A stretch of 64,000 nucleotides of DNA from a virus, in the IMG/VR virus record IMGVR_UViG_3300010399_000001, positions 1-64,000 of that record; one strand, 5' to 3'. Below the pieces are notes generated by a model. It did no database searches. It worked only from the letters and a program-made list of their open reading frames with translations, and was not told where the DNA came from. Position 1 is the stretch's first letter. Each line of letters opens with the position of its first letter. A program made the position numbers and the translations under genes. Positions 23,284 to 31,956 of the stretch are shown here, in pieces.

Positions 23284-23530
23284 GGTAGGTCTCCGGGTTC
23301 AGTAGCGCGATCAGGACGATGAGAAGCAGTAGCGGTAGCCATAGCACCCATGAGAGGACGAGGACGATGAACGTCAGACCCCAGATGCGTGAGTGCGTCA
23401 GTGCGTCCAGTCGCGGCTTGCCCTCGCAGTACAGCGAGAGCAGCGGCATGCCGATGAAGAACCCAGCCAGCGCGTACGCGCACCCGGCCAGTATCTTCAG
23501 CATGGTCATCAGGTGAATGGTGATAGTCAC
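23276..23530 (-). CDS. Two-pass membrane protein
   Basis: It has 84 residues from a GTG in a GTGA overlap. Two hydrophobic segments (MLKILAGCAYALAGFFIGMP, then LTFIVLVLSWVLWLPLLLLI) cover most of the protein. Function unknown. Confidence 0.65.
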   Translation of the reverse strand: MTITIHLMTMLKILAGCAYALAGFFIGMPLLSLYCEGKPRLDALTHSRIWGLTFIVLVLSWVLWLPLLLLIVLIALLNPETYRD

Positions 23531-23976
23531 TCGCGCTCCCTCATTACATTCAGCGCGTGGGTGGCGGACGCGACGATCTGAGTCACGGTGAGACTCAGCA
23601 GATCCTCACCGCCAGCGGCGCACGCTTCAAATAGGGCGATGAACATCGAGTCATCGCCGTTACCCACCGCAGCCACCATCTGACCCGCTCTGGCTACGTG
23701 CGTAGGGACCTCATCAGAGTCCTTGATCTGCTCGGTTGCGAAGTGCAGGAACTTCGGCATCATCACCTGCCCCCGCGCCTTGCGCTCCTCCCAGTCGGGG
23801 ACCTGCTCCTCCAGGATCATTTCGCACATGGTGCCCACCATCGCCATGAGGGGCGCGCGGTGCTCACTGAGCTTCGCGACCAAATCGGCGATCTTCGCAT
23901 GATCACGGTCATACATGGCCGCCATGAGTTGCTTGAATAGCGCGCCATGCCTAAGCAGGTCATCGAACGAGGTCAC
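23527..23976 (-). CDS. Helical paralogue family member A
   Basis: This 149-residue protein starts at GTG 23976 in a GTGA overlap. It is all-helical and shares a pattern with the next upstream gene (23973-24410) and with 37457-37936: an N-terminal DLL....L...M.....A, a central LVAKLSEHRAPL-type helix, then ARAGQMVAAVGNGDDSMFIA and a C-terminal FEACAAGGEDLL. Two adjacent copies suggest tandem duplication. The family is not recognised. A role as a small helical adaptor is speculation. Confidence 0.65.
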   Translation of the reverse strand: MTSFDDLLRHGALFKQLMAAMYDRDHAKIADLVAKLSEHRAPLMAMVGTMCEMILEEQVPDWEERKARGQVMMPKFLHFATEQIKDSDEVPTHVARAGQMVAAVGNGDDSMFIALFEACAAGGEDLLSLTVTQIVASATHALNVMRERE

Positions 23977-24410
23977 TTCGCAGCCTCCTGAATCGTTTTC
24001 ATCGCACGCGTCACCAGCTCGGCCATGAAGTCGGTGAACATGTCCGAACCGAGCTTGACTGCTGAGTTGAATATGGCGATCTCCATCGCCATATCGTTGT
24101 TGGCCACCGCCGTTATCATCTGACCAGCCAAGGCGATGCATGGTGGCAGCTCTGACACTTCCAGCGGGTCACCGCGCTTGGAGAACAGCGGGCTGAAGAA
24201 CGCCCCTTCGGGAGCGTTCTGAAACGCCTCGCCGACCTTCGCCATACCGATGATGCCTGCGAGGGCCGTCGCTGTCGCAAACCCGGCCTCGTAGCCTCTA
24301 CCGAGCTGCAAGCTGAGCGCGTTGCTCACCGCATGCATATCGCCAGACCTCATAGCCCCATATAGGTCATCGAAGCCTTCTAGTGCACCCGCAAGGCCAT
24401 CGTCACTCAC
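23973..24410 (-). CDS. Helical paralogue family member B
   Basis: This 145-residue protein starts at GTG 24410 (8-nt overlap). ALAGQMITAVANNDMAMEIA aligns with ARAGQMVAAVGNGDDSMFIA of member A and AGRFGIAYANRDPDACIALF of member C (37457-37936). PEGAFFSP also matches PEGAFYGF of member C. The residues upstream are helical and Ala/Gly-rich. Function unknown. Confidence 0.65.
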   Translation of the reverse strand: MSDDGLAGALEGFDDLYGAMRSGDMHAVSNALSLQLGRGYEAGFATATALAGIIGMAKVGEAFQNAPEGAFFSPLFSKRGDPLEVSELPPCIALAGQMITAVANNDMAMEIAIFNSAVKLGSDMFTDFMAELVTRAMKTIQEAAK

Positions 24411-25005
24411 CGAATCCCTCCCTCTCTGACAGATCTGCCGATCCGTCCTTGCCCACGCCAAGCGACTTGGGTCGCTTTGGCTCCTGCTTATAGCCGGGGC
24501 ATCGCATATGACCCTTGCCCGGTACCTGATGAGAGCGCATCGTGCCGTCCAAGCGCAGGGCGCGGCTATGGCCGCAGCCTGGGCATATCGCGCGCCTGCC
24601 GATGCCGGGCAGCTTGCCGTCCTTGAGCATCGCCAGCGCCGCCAGAGCCTTCCCGGCCCGCAGGTAGCAGTAATCGCATGGAACCGGGTCGCTGACGTTC
24701 TGGTGCATGTGCAGCGACTCGTTCGCATGCAGGTACTGCGCGATGATCTCGACTTCGACTTCCTTGCCGCCAGCCAGCCCGTAGGCGTGCTGACGGGTAT
24801 CCTCTCGCGACACTTCGCCCTCCGGGTTCGGATATTCGACCCGCCATGTCGGATGGGCTACGCCTATCGAGCGGTCATCGTCGAAACGGATTCGCAGGTA
24901 TGCGTATCTCGCTCCGACGATGACCCCAGCGCGCCCATCCACCGCTACACGCATGCCGCGCTTGGCGGGCACCGCGTAAGAACGGCGGATGTACGCCATG
25001 TTCAC
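24403..25005 (-). CDS. Zinc-knuckle protein, unknown function
   Basis: This 200-residue protein starts at GTG 25005 (GTGA overlap) or ATG 24999. The N-terminal ~60 residues are basic and beta-rich (RRSYAVPAKRGMRVAVDGRA). The C-terminal half has CDYCYLRAGKALA and CPGCGHSRALRLDGTMR, plus GHMRCPGYK, which together fit one or two zinc knuckles. Nucleic-acid binding is plausible. Confidence 0.6.
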   Translation of the reverse strand: MNMAYIRRSYAVPAKRGMRVAVDGRAGVIVGARYAYLRIRFDDDRSIGVAHPTWRVEYPNPEGEVSREDTRQHAYGLAGGKEVEVEIIAQYLHANESLHMHQNVSDPVPCDYCYLRAGKALAALAMLKDGKLPGIGRRAICPGCGHSRALRLDGTMRSHQVPGKGHMRCPGYKQEPKRPKSLGVGKDGSADLSEREGFGE

Positions 25006-25406
25006 TCCGATGTACCGCCCTCAGCGAGGACCTCTTCGAGAATTGCGTTGATCTTCTCGTCAGACACGCCGTTCTCGAATGCCTCCAGTGCGATGACCAG
25101 CTTCATGTGATCCGAGAGTGGTACCTCTCTGGCGGTCAGATCGGCCATCAGGGCTGCCATGGCACCCCAGATGGACCTGAAATGCGTGTAGAAGACCGCA
25201 GCAGACGGCAACCTGCCAGCGGTCTGTGGGTCCTTGCTGAACTGCTCGCGCACTCTGCGCATGATCTCCGTGGGGCCGATCTCGCGCCATGGCAGATCAC
25301 CCTCGTCGATCAGCCTGTGCAGTTCGTCCAGGATGGCCTGACGCACCCGCTTGCCGCGCTCGCCCAGGGCCTTGCCGTTGCGGTCGGTGATCTGCTTCTC
25401 GCTCAT
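25002..25406 (-). CDS. 134-residue helical protein, unknown function
   Basis: It begins MSEKQITDRNGKALGERGKR and contains a helical hairpin (EIMRRVREQFSKDPQTAGRL then AVFYTHFRSIWGAMAALMAD) with a C-terminal acidic helix. It could be a DNA-binding helical bundle, but no clear helix-turn-helix signature is seen. It has ATGA overlaps on both sides. Confidence 0.6.
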   Translation of the reverse strand: MSEKQITDRNGKALGERGKRVRQAILDELHRLIDEGDLPWREIGPTEIMRRVREQFSKDPQTAGRLPSAAVFYTHFRSIWGAMAALMADLTAREVPLSDHMKLVIALEAFENGVSDEKINAILEEVLAEGGTSE

Positions 25407-26008
25407 GCCGGTGCCAGTTCGCTAGGGGAAGGATCGGGGACTTTCTCGGTCTCGCTACCGCCACGACCGTGACCGCAGTGCTCGCACCACGGCTGAAGCT
25501 TGCTATGGGTAGCGAAGATGCGACCGAACCAGTAGGGCTGTGGGGCCATGGTGATCGTGATCAGCACGTTGTCCCAAAACCGGCTAAGGCCCGCACGCTC
25601 ACCGAAAAAGCTGGCCAGGAAGTACGCGATGATGGCGGCGTAGAGCAGCTTGACGCGAAAGTGCGCCGAGTACAGCTGCTTCTTGCGTCTCGAAGCCATC
25701 GCCGGACCATCCAGCGGGAACTTGCCGATGCACCTCTCGCACAGGAAGTGCGAGTGATACAGCCCGCCCAGCATCAGCACCATCCAGACCGTCGAGCCGA
25801 TGAAGGTGGCGACATCCTGCCAGGCGCTGTGGGACTTGGGCAGCCAGTTCGACGCGATGATGACGATCAGTGCGATCGGCATACCCTCGTGCGCATAGTG
25901 CGCCAGGCGCGGGTAGCGGTTCCACACGCCCGGCCTCGGGTTGGGGCGCGACATCCGCCGTCCGATGTCCGCGATCTTCTCGCGAAGACGCCCGAATGCG
26001 GCCCTCAC
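25403..26008 (-). CDS. Multi-pass membrane protein
   Basis: This 201-residue protein starts at GTG 26008 in a GTGA overlap. Hydrophobic segments (MPIALIVIIASNWLP, VWMVLMLGGLYHSHFLCERC, LLYAAIIAYFLASFFGERAG, NVLITITMAPQPYWFG) give about four transmembrane helices. The cytosolic ends hold CERC and CEHCGHG pairs, possibly zinc-binding. Function unknown. Confidence 0.65.
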   Translation of the reverse strand: MRAAFGRLREKIADIGRRMSRPNPRPGVWNRYPRLAHYAHEGMPIALIVIIASNWLPKSHSAWQDVATFIGSTVWMVLMLGGLYHSHFLCERCIGKFPLDGPAMASRRKKQLYSAHFRVKLLYAAIIAYFLASFFGERAGLSRFWDNVLITITMAPQPYWFGRIFATHSKLQPWCEHCGHGRGGSETEKVPDPSPSELAPA

Positions 26009-26400
26009 GCGAACACCAGCTCCCAACCGTTCTTCGAGCACACCTTCATCGTCTCGGTGATCTGCTCGCCGAAGCCGATGATCCGATCGGTCACACCCTC
26101 CGGAGCGTCGCGCCTCCAGCCCTCGACGATGCGCTCCATCGTCGGGTAGACCGCGAAGCATTCCAGGGGTCCGATCGAGCCGTCGTCGTCCTCGTGGTTC
26201 AGGAACGGCTTCAGTGGGCTTTCCACCTCATCCCACGGGCGTTCGCCGTCACCGAACCCCTCCATCTGCATAAGGTCGAAACCCTCGGTCTCGGCTAGAG
26301 CCCGTCGCAGGACGGCCAGCTCCGCATAGCCGAGCCTGATCGTCGCTCCCTTGGCCTCCCAGAAGCCGGATTCGGTCTTCTCGCCGGGGTAGATCATCAT
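26005..26400 (-). CDS. 131-residue protein, unknown function
   Basis: It begins MMIYPGEKTESGFWEAKGAT. Mixed alpha/beta sequence with an acidic central loop (DGERPWDEVESPLKPFLNHE) and a C-terminal MKVCSKNGWELVFA. It starts 16 nt after the membrane protein at 26417-26740. No family recognised. Confidence 0.6.
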   Translation of the reverse strand: MMIYPGEKTESGFWEAKGATIRLGYAELAVLRRALAETEGFDLMQMEGFGDGERPWDEVESPLKPFLNHEDDDGSIGPLECFAVYPTMERIVEGWRRDAPEGVTDRIIGFGEQITETMKVCSKNGWELVFA

Positions 26401-26416
26401 CTTCGGTTCACTCCCT

Positions 26417-26740
26417 TCATCTCATAACGGGTGCGGCTCGTCGCACCGGCTTGAACTTGCGCGCCAGCTTGCGCAGCTTGCGCTTGGTGCCGTTACCGCC
26501 ACCCTTGTTCCACCAGGCCCAGATGAAGATGGCATCGATCGCCGCTATGACCGATGTGAAGAACGTCGGCAGATGAAGTAGCACGTATCCGACTATCTCG
26601 ATAGCGCCGCCTATCGCGCCGACGCCAAAAGCCTGATGGATCGGCGCACCGCCTATGATGATGGTCATGATCGCGTATATGATCATGGCGAACGCGACCA
26701 CTAGCAGGCCAAGGCCCAGCGCCTCAGCCGGACTGGGCAT
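26417..26740 (-). CDS. Membrane protein with basic tail (paralogue 1)
   Basis: This 107-residue protein starts at ATG 26740 (AGGAAA upstream). Three hydrophobic helices are followed by a strongly basic C-terminus (KRKLRKLARKFKPVRRAAPV). The last 32 residues resemble those of 33511-33819 nearly position for position (WWN.GGG..T...L.KLARKF.PVRRAAP), so these two genes are paralogues or share a targeting tail. Function unknown. Confidence 0.7.
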   Translation of the reverse strand: MPSPAEALGLGLLVVAFAMIIYAIMTIIIGGAPIHQAFGVGAIGGAIEIVGYVLLHLPTFFTSVIAAIDAIFIWAWWNKGGGNGTKRKLRKLARKFKPVRRAAPVMR

Positions 26741-27050
26741 CGTACTTTTTCCTGGCGTGGTCATGCCACTTCTCGTCGGTCCAGGTCTCATCGATGTCCA
26801 GCATGTAGATCTCGGCGCGGGACACCTCGAATCGACTGGCGAGGTAGTCGATCACCATATCGGTGGCCATGATGCCAGCCCAGCCCTGGAACCTCTTGCG
26901 CTCGATCTGAGTGAAGCCGACGTTGTGGATCTCGACGGAGCGCACGCGGGAGAACCTGCCATCGGGTCCCCAGACAGTGACCTGGAGCGGCCTGCCAGAT
27001 TCCCTGACTGCGGCCAGCAGCTCCTCAAGCGTCTCGTAACGGTTTTCCAT
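26724..27050 (-). CDS. 108-residue protein, unknown function
   Basis: ATG 27050 overlaps the upstream stop (TGATG). It begins MENRYETLEELLAAVRESGR and shows alternating helices and strands (PLQVTVWGPDGRFSRVRSVE, TDMVIDYLASRFEVSRAEIY). No family recognised. Confidence 0.6.
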   Translation of the reverse strand: MENRYETLEELLAAVRESGRPLQVTVWGPDGRFSRVRSVEIHNVGFTQIERKRFQGWAGIMATDMVIDYLASRFEVSRAEIYMLDIDETWTDEKWHDHARKKYDAQSG

Positions 27051-27244
27051 CAGCTCTGATGCCTCCTGCGCTTGCGGTGGCCGATGTGATACTTGCCGCA
27101 CCATCGGCATCTATAGACCTCCAGGGACCTGCGGCGAGCCCCCTTGTTGCGCATGAGCGAGAACAGGTGATCCTGGGCGGCCCTCCGGGTCTCATGGGCC
27201 TGCTTCGGATGATCCTGCGACCCGTGCTCGCGCTGCCTGGTCAT
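27050..27244 (-). CDS. Small basic zinc-finger protein
   Basis: This 64-residue protein begins MTRQREHGSQDHPKQAHETR. Its C-terminal YRCRWCGKYHIGHRKRRRHQ contains a CxxC plus two His, a compact zinc knuckle with a basic surface, typical of nucleic-acid binders in phage early regions. ATGA overlap with the preceding gene. Confidence 0.65.
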   Translation of the reverse strand: MTRQREHGSQDHPKQAHETRRAAQDHLFSLMRNKGARRRSLEVYRCRWCGKYHIGHRKRRRHQS

Positions 27245-27780
27245 GGGTTGATGCTCAGGCAGAGCGGCTTATGGAAGGACATGCACAGCGGACACAGGTC
27301 GCACTCCTTGCGCATCTCCTCGACGCACTCATCGCACGGACCGTCAAACCAGGTGCGCATGTTCCTGCCCGGGAAGATGACGACCGTCCCGAGCAGCCTC
27401 GGTAGCACGAAGATCAGGCTGCGATTGCAGTGCTCGTCAGCGCTGGCATCCCAGCGCGAATTCCACGGCTCCGTCGTCTTCCAGGGAGCCCAGTACTGGA
27501 AGCGCTTGCCGTAGTAGCATCCACCGCGCCATCCGGACTCGTCCCAGATATCGCATGGGTCATATCCGATGTCCGCGATGAACCGGTCCCACGCCTCGTT
27601 GAAGTGCTCCTGCGTGTAGGTCGGCATGTACCCGCAGCGGGTCATGTTGCGCACGCTGGCGCGGAAAGCCAGCGTCTTATAGGCGCACAGAGTCGCTTCC
27701 GGCAGGGTCTGGGAGCTGATCTCACGCGCCTGCGGCGAGCCGAACGAGGAACGCTCTAGGAGGCGATCAAAGAACGCCAT
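27241..27780 (-). CDS. 179-residue Cys-rich protein, unknown function
   Basis: ATG 27780 (GGAAGGTGG upstream) overlaps the preceding gene by 14 nt. The C-terminal third holds CDECVEEMRKECDLCPLCMS and CLSINP, several Cys in CxxC spacing that fit a zinc or iron-sulfur site. The middle is aromatic (ESGWRGGCYYGKRFQYWAPW). No family recognised. Confidence 0.6.
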   Translation of the reverse strand: MAFFDRLLERSSFGSPQAREISSQTLPEATLCAYKTLAFRASVRNMTRCGYMPTYTQEHFNEAWDRFIADIGYDPCDIWDESGWRGGCYYGKRFQYWAPWKTTEPWNSRWDASADEHCNRSLIFVLPRLLGTVVIFPGRNMRTWFDGPCDECVEEMRKECDLCPLCMSFHKPLCLSINP

Positions 27781-28264
27781 CGAGGCCACCTTCCACTTCG
27801 GTCGCCTCGCCGCTTTCCGGATCGATCTGAACGATCGTGGTGTTCTCGGCGATGCGCGCATACACAGCCTTCAAATCCGCCTGAGACATGCCCTCCAGCG
27901 CATCGATCGCGTCGCGCCACTTCTTCGACATGTCGACCGGCTCCTGCATCAACTCGGCGAGCATGTCGCGCGCCCACTCCGGAGCGCGGAAGTAGAAGGT
28001 CGCATACGTTCTGTCGAACTCGTCGTCCGCATCTCGCAGGTAATGCGGGTTGGACTGCATGCTCTCGATGGCCTCGGCCTGATCTTCGCGATTCGGCCCG
28101 CCGTTGCGGGTGTAGATCGCGATGACCGGCTCGCCGTCGTGGTTCTCCACCCAGATGTCGCGGAATCTACCGACGAAAGCCGGTTGCTCGAACACCGGCA
28201 GAATCTTGGCCGCGCGCAACATCTCGTTGCCGTCACCGAGGACCGCGTTATAGAAACCACCCAT
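27767..28264 (-). CDS. 165-residue protein, unknown function
   Basis: This is the first gene of the operon 21795-28264, with TGGAGGTGACTC before ATG 28264. No conserved promoter is seen directly upstream. It begins MGGFYNAVLGDGNEMLRAAK and contains beta strands (AFVGRFRDIWVENHDGEPVI) then helical acidic sequence. No family recognised. Confidence 0.65.
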   Translation of the reverse strand: MGGFYNAVLGDGNEMLRAAKILPVFEQPAFVGRFRDIWVENHDGEPVIAIYTRNGGPNREDQAEAIESMQSNPHYLRDADDEFDRTYATFYFRAPEWARDMLAELMQEPVDMSKKWRDAIDALEGMSQADLKAVYARIAENTTIVQIDPESGEATEVEGGLDGVL

Positions 28265-28306
28265 GAGTCACCTCCAGTCATGCTCGCAGACATAGGGGTG
28301 GTGCGT

Positions 28307-28351
28307 GCCTGCGGGAGACCCCGAGAGGATTACTCTCCCGATCCCGCAGGC
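28307..28351 (-). terminator. Nested hairpin terminator
   Basis: Outer arms GCCTGCGGGA / TCCCGCAGGC and inner GGGAGAG/CTCTC lie about 60 nt downstream of the vWA gene ending at 28410. Confidence 0.65.
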
Positions 28352-28409
28352 TTTAGGCGATGCCGTGTCGTCGACCATCGCCAGGGCCGCGCACCCGGCC
28401 CGAACTAGG

Positions 28410-29117
28410 TCACTTGCCGATCAGGGCAAGCAGCGAGCGCGCGATGATCAGCGGGTTGGTCACCGAGTCGAAGGTGAGCAGCCGCACGTGGCTGTTGTTC
28501 TTCGCGATGTCGGTGTACTGCTTGACGGTGCGCTCGTACGCCTTGCCGTGGCCGATGACGGCGACCACGATGTACGTGCGCTTGCCCTGCTTGGCCAGCA
28601 GCTCGGCGAAGAGGTCGCCGTCCTCCGCCGCGCCGTCCGTGATGATCAGACCCGCCAGGTGCGGCTGGTCCTGGATCGGCCGGTCGCCGAACTCGTCGTC
28701 GTAGTGCCCGGCGATGGCGTTCCAGCCGCCGACGATGACGGTGCCGCCGCCAGCCCTGGATCGGATCTCGGCGCGCTTGCTGGCGACGTTCTTCGAGTTC
28801 AGGTCCTTGAAGTCGAAGATCTGGTCGGAGAAGCCGATGGTGTAGATGCCACCCTCATCCTCCTCCTCCGGGTTCTCCTCGTGCTCGGAGTCCTCACCCT
28901 CCAGCGCCTCGACGATCGTCGGCAGCGCTTCGAGAACCACGTCGATCTTGCGCGGGGAGTTGTCGTCGGCCGACGCGCCCTCCATGACCATCGAGCCGGA
29001 CAGGTCGAGCAGGAGCATCGGCTCGACCTTGCCCTGCGTCAGGGGCGTCACGTCGTTGAGCGCCGCGATCTCCTCGCGGGTGGGCTCGTGGTAGTCCTGG
29101 ATATCGGTGTCGATCAT
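28410..29117 (-). CDS. von Willebrand factor A-domain protein (vWA-1)
   Basis: This 235-residue protein starts at ATG 29117, downstream of promoter 29181-29193. The MIDAS metal site is intact: DLSGS at residues 38-42 and a TDG loop (LIITDGAAEDG) around residue 155. The long acidic insert EGEDSEHEENPEEEDEGG is unusual. vWA domains bind metal and a partner acidic residue, often with an AAA+ ATPase. It is the first of three linked genes (vWA-1, vWA-2, AAA+), which suggests a shared complex. Confidence 0.85.
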   Translation of the reverse strand: MIDTDIQDYHEPTREEIAALNDVTPLTQGKVEPMLLLDLSGSMVMEGASADDNSPRKIDVVLEALPTIVEALEGEDSEHEENPEEEDEGGIYTIGFSDQIFDFKDLNSKNVASKRAEIRSRAGGGTVIVGGWNAIAGHYDDEFGDRPIQDQPHLAGLIITDGAAEDGDLFAELLAKQGKRTYIVVAVIGHGKAYERTVKQYTDIAKNNSHVRLLTFDSVTNPLIIARSLLALIGK

Positions 29118-29180
29118 GTCGACCCTCTCGTCATCAGGGAGGGGGCTGCAATGCCCCCTTGCGCGCTCATGCGCGCTTGT

Positions 29181-29193
29181 GAGCATTGTAGCA
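29181..29193 (-). promoter_or_regulatory. Conserved extended -10 promoter
   Basis: It reads TGCTACAATGCTC on the minus strand and drives vWA-1. Confidence 0.7.
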
Positions 29194-29244
29194 CATGCTT
29201 AGGGAACCTCGCGAGGGCAGCGCCTGCGCCGATTTCGAGACCCC

Positions 29245-30258
29245 CTACTTGAGGATCAGCAGTTTCGTACCGGCGATCAGCTTGCGGTTGGGCGCGGTGG
29301 ACTGGACGAACGTGATGTACTTCTTGTTCGGGTCCGGCTTCGCCCTCACCTGCACATCCGGCAGGCCGATCAGGTCGCGGGCCTGCTTGCCGTTGTAGAC
29401 CTTGCCGGTGGTCACCTCCAGGAGCGCCACATCCTTCTGCGGCTGGATGGTCTCGGTCTTCATCAGCTGGTAGTAGTACTTGCCCAGCCTGAACTTCAGG
29501 CCGAGGTCCTCTACCGTCTCCTTGATCGGACCATCCTTGATGATCGGCACCAGGTCATACTTGGAGGGAGGAACCGGCTTGAGGCCAGCGGCCTTCACGG
29601 TGGTGGCGTTCACCTTGTCCTCGCCGGTCGCGAACAGGTTCTGACTGCTGCGCACACCGGCCGCGCGGTTGGTCATGTACGTCTTGGTGGCCGCGCGGAT
29701 CGCCTGACCGGCATCCTCGACGCCGCGATCGGAGTTCGGACTCCACACCGCGACGTTCTGTGCCGGGAAGCCGAAGCTCTTGGCGGTGAACACCCCGGAG
29801 GCGTCCGGCACCAGAGCGCCGATGGTCCAGTTGTCCGGCAGCTTGCCGAGGCGCAGGGACAGCGCGGGCGGCCCATACTTGCGGCTCATGTTCTCCCGGC
29901 CATCGGTCAGGATGTAGGCCAGGAAGGCGTGGTCGCCGTAGCGCTGCGGGAACTCGCTCATGTCGTCGAGCGCCTGCATCGTGGCGTCGATCAGCGCGGT
30001 GTTGCCGCACGGCGAGTACACCGTGGCGATCGACGGCAGGCGCAGCACGTCCTTGTCGTAGATCACGCAGCGCACGTCGTCGGCGAAGGTGTAGACCGTG
30101 ACCCGGGTCTCCTGATTCAGGGTCTTGGACAGCTCCGCGAGGTCCGCGATCAGCGCGTCCGCGACCTTGATCACGGTATCGGTACGGATGTACATCGACG
30201 ACGATGCGTCGAGGATCAGGCCGATGTGGTTGATGTAGTTCTGGGTGCGATCGCCCAT
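29245..30258 (-). CDS. von Willebrand factor A-domain protein (vWA-2)
   Basis: This 337-residue protein begins with the vWA domain: MIDAS DASSS at 17-21, the GNTAL threonine loop at 85-89 and TDGRE at 118-122. The C-terminal ~150 residues are a separate domain without a recognised family (GLKFRLGKYYYQLMKTETIQ, TGKVYNGKQARDLIGL). It differs from vWA-1 in its C-terminus and lacks the acidic insert. It lies 70 nt downstream of the AAA+ ATPase gene and ends about 130 nt before vWA-1. Confidence 0.85.
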   Translation of the reverse strand: MGDRTQNYINHIGLILDASSSMYIRTDTVIKVADALIADLAELSKTLNQETRVTVYTFADDVRCVIYDKDVLRLPSIATVYSPCGNTALIDATMQALDDMSEFPQRYGDHAFLAYILTDGRENMSRKYGPPALSLRLGKLPDNWTIGALVPDASGVFTAKSFGFPAQNVAVWSPNSDRGVEDAGQAIRAATKTYMTNRAAGVRSSQNLFATGEDKVNATTVKAAGLKPVPPSKYDLVPIIKDGPIKETVEDLGLKFRLGKYYYQLMKTETIQPQKDVALLEVTTGKVYNGKQARDLIGLPDVQVRAKPDPNKKYITFVQSTAPNRKLIAGTKLLILK

Positions 30259-30290
30259 TTCTCACTCCCTTGCCAGTATTCGACGGACAC

Positions 30291-30320
30291 CGCCCGCCCC
30301 GGTGAAGGCCGGGGCGGGCG
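30291..30320 (-). terminator. GC-rich hairpin after the AAA+ gene
   Basis: Arms CGCCCGCCCCGG / CCGGGGCGGGCG lie 8 nt downstream of the AAA+ ATPase. It may attenuate rather than fully stop transcription, because vWA-2 follows without its own conserved promoter. Confidence 0.6.
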
Positions 30321-30327
30321 GGTACTG

Positions 30328-31833
30328 CTAGACCGCCTCGGGGACGATCAGGTCGAACATCTTGTCGCCGTAGTTGTCGTGCACCTCGACGTTGCCGATG
30401 CGCTCGTCCAGCAGCTTGGCCAGAGCCGTCTCGATCTCCGGCTCGGGGATGCCCTCGGAGGCCTTGCGCAGCAGTTCGAGCTGCGGGTGCAGGGACTGCG
30501 CGGCGCTCACCAGGTCCTTGGTGGTCAGCACGTAGTCCGGCTTACCCTCGGCCCGAGTCAGGGCGAAGGTCTTGGCGCGATCCGCCGTCGCGCGGACGAA
30601 GGCGGGCTCGAACTTCTCCATGTTCTTGTAGACCTCATCGAAGTCCACGGTCGGGTCGAGCTTGCCGGGAGCGACCACGGCGCGCACAAGGCGCTCGGTG
30701 CCGTTGCGATCCAGCGCGGCGATCTCCACCACGAAGTCCAGCCGACCGGGCCGCATCATGCCCGCATGGATCTGATCCACGTGGTTGGTCGTCATGACCA
30801 GCATGACCTCGGTGCCCTTGGCGGTGATGCCGTCGAAGGACTCCAGCAGTTCGGAGACCTCCTGCGGCTTGCTGGTCGAGGACTGGGTGTCGATGTCCTC
30901 GACGAACACGACGGCGGGCTGGTAGAGCTTCGCCGTGCGCAGCACGTCCTTGACCTTGTCGCGGCCGGTGCGCGCCATCAGGAACGTCCAGCCGTTGGAC
31001 TCGGCCACCTGCGCCGTCATGTTGCCGATCGACGACTTGCCGGTGCCGTAGGGGCCGTAGAGCAGGAGCGAGCGCTTCAGCGGGATGCCGTCCTGGCGGA
31101 ACTCGGGCGAGAACTTGAGCGCACCGAACAGACCGGCGTTGAGCGTGGCGGTCACCTCGTCCGAGAAGACGATCTTGTTCGCGTCGAAGGTGGAGGTGTC
31201 CAGAAACTCCAGCTCGTCCGCGCCGACCAGAGCCTTACCCCGGTAGATCGAGTTGTCCTTGAGGTACAGGTCGATCTCGTCGAACAGACCCTCGATCTCC
31301 GTCTTGTGCTTCTTCGGGCTGGAGACCACCACCGCGAAGACCGGGCCGTAGTCCGGGTCCATCGTGCTGGTCAGGGTGATGTCCGCACCCTCCAGGATGG
31401 GGATGCCGATCTTCTCCCACGGCACCTGCTTGGTCTTGTTGTGCGCGACCTGGATGGTGCGGATGACCGGCGGGCGGGTGCCGAACATCATCTGAGTGCT
31501 CTTGCCGATGGTCAGCCCGTAGCGGCTCTTGAGCACCTCGGCGGCGGCGTTCGCGCCGTCGTCCGGACGGAACCGGAAGATCCGCTGGAAGCTGATGACG
31601 GTGTTCTCCTCCTTCCGCTTCGCCTCCAGGATCTCGATGGCGCGGGTGTAGGTGGTGCCCTCCGGGAAGGTCATCCAGGGGAACTGGTGGAACTTGACCT
31701 CTTCGCCGGTGATCACGTCACCCTTCAGGCCGAGGTTCTGCGAAGCCAGGGCCAGCATCAGCATCTCGTTGGAGATGCCACCGTTCTTGTCCAACTCAAC
31801 CCCTAGGTTAATTTTGTTAGTATTTATGTGCAT
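30328..31833 (-). CDS. AAA+ ATPase
   Basis: This 501-residue protein starts at ATG 31833 (GGTGGGGGGCC upstream). Residues 1-230 form a domain with no recognised family. The AAA+ core follows: Walker A YGPYGTGKS (259-267), Walker B VVFVEDID (308-315), sensor 1 MTTN (347-350) and the arginine-finger/sensor-2 motif RPGR (361-364), close to the FtsH/CDC48 clade. It should hydrolyse ATP to remodel a protein or RNP. Two vWA genes follow downstream, as in several AAA+/vWA pairs (MoxR/CoxD types). Its substrate is unknown. Confidence 0.85.
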   Translation of the reverse strand: MHINTNKINLGVELDKNGGISNEMLMLALASQNLGLKGDVITGEEVKFHQFPWMTFPEGTTYTRAIEILEAKRKEENTVISFQRIFRFRPDDGANAAAEVLKSRYGLTIGKSTQMMFGTRPPVIRTIQVAHNKTKQVPWEKIGIPILEGADITLTSTMDPDYGPVFAVVVSSPKKHKTEIEGLFDEIDLYLKDNSIYRGKALVGADELEFLDTSTFDANKIVFSDEVTATLNAGLFGALKFSPEFRQDGIPLKRSLLLYGPYGTGKSSIGNMTAQVAESNGWTFLMARTGRDKVKDVLRTAKLYQPAVVFVEDIDTQSSTSKPQEVSELLESFDGITAKGTEVMLVMTTNHVDQIHAGMMRPGRLDFVVEIAALDRNGTERLVRAVVAPGKLDPTVDFDEVYKNMEKFEPAFVRATADRAKTFALTRAEGKPDYVLTTKDLVSAAQSLHPQLELLRKASEGIPEPEIETALAKLLDERIGNVEVHDNYGDKMFDLIVPEAV

Positions 31834-31956
31834 GGCCCCCCACCTATCCGGATAAGTGAGGGCTTTGACGGAAGATCTAGTCCCCCGACCCATGGCCGCA
31901 TGCCCAGCCATGTCAATGCCTTGCTTTCAGCGCTTTGATGTCCTGCGCTTGATGTT

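Noticed and set aside
29929-31806. Plus-strand frame of 625 codons opposite the AAA+ ATPase
   Set aside because: Arg/Val/Leu-rich mirror of the AAA+ and vWA-2 genes without any family motif.
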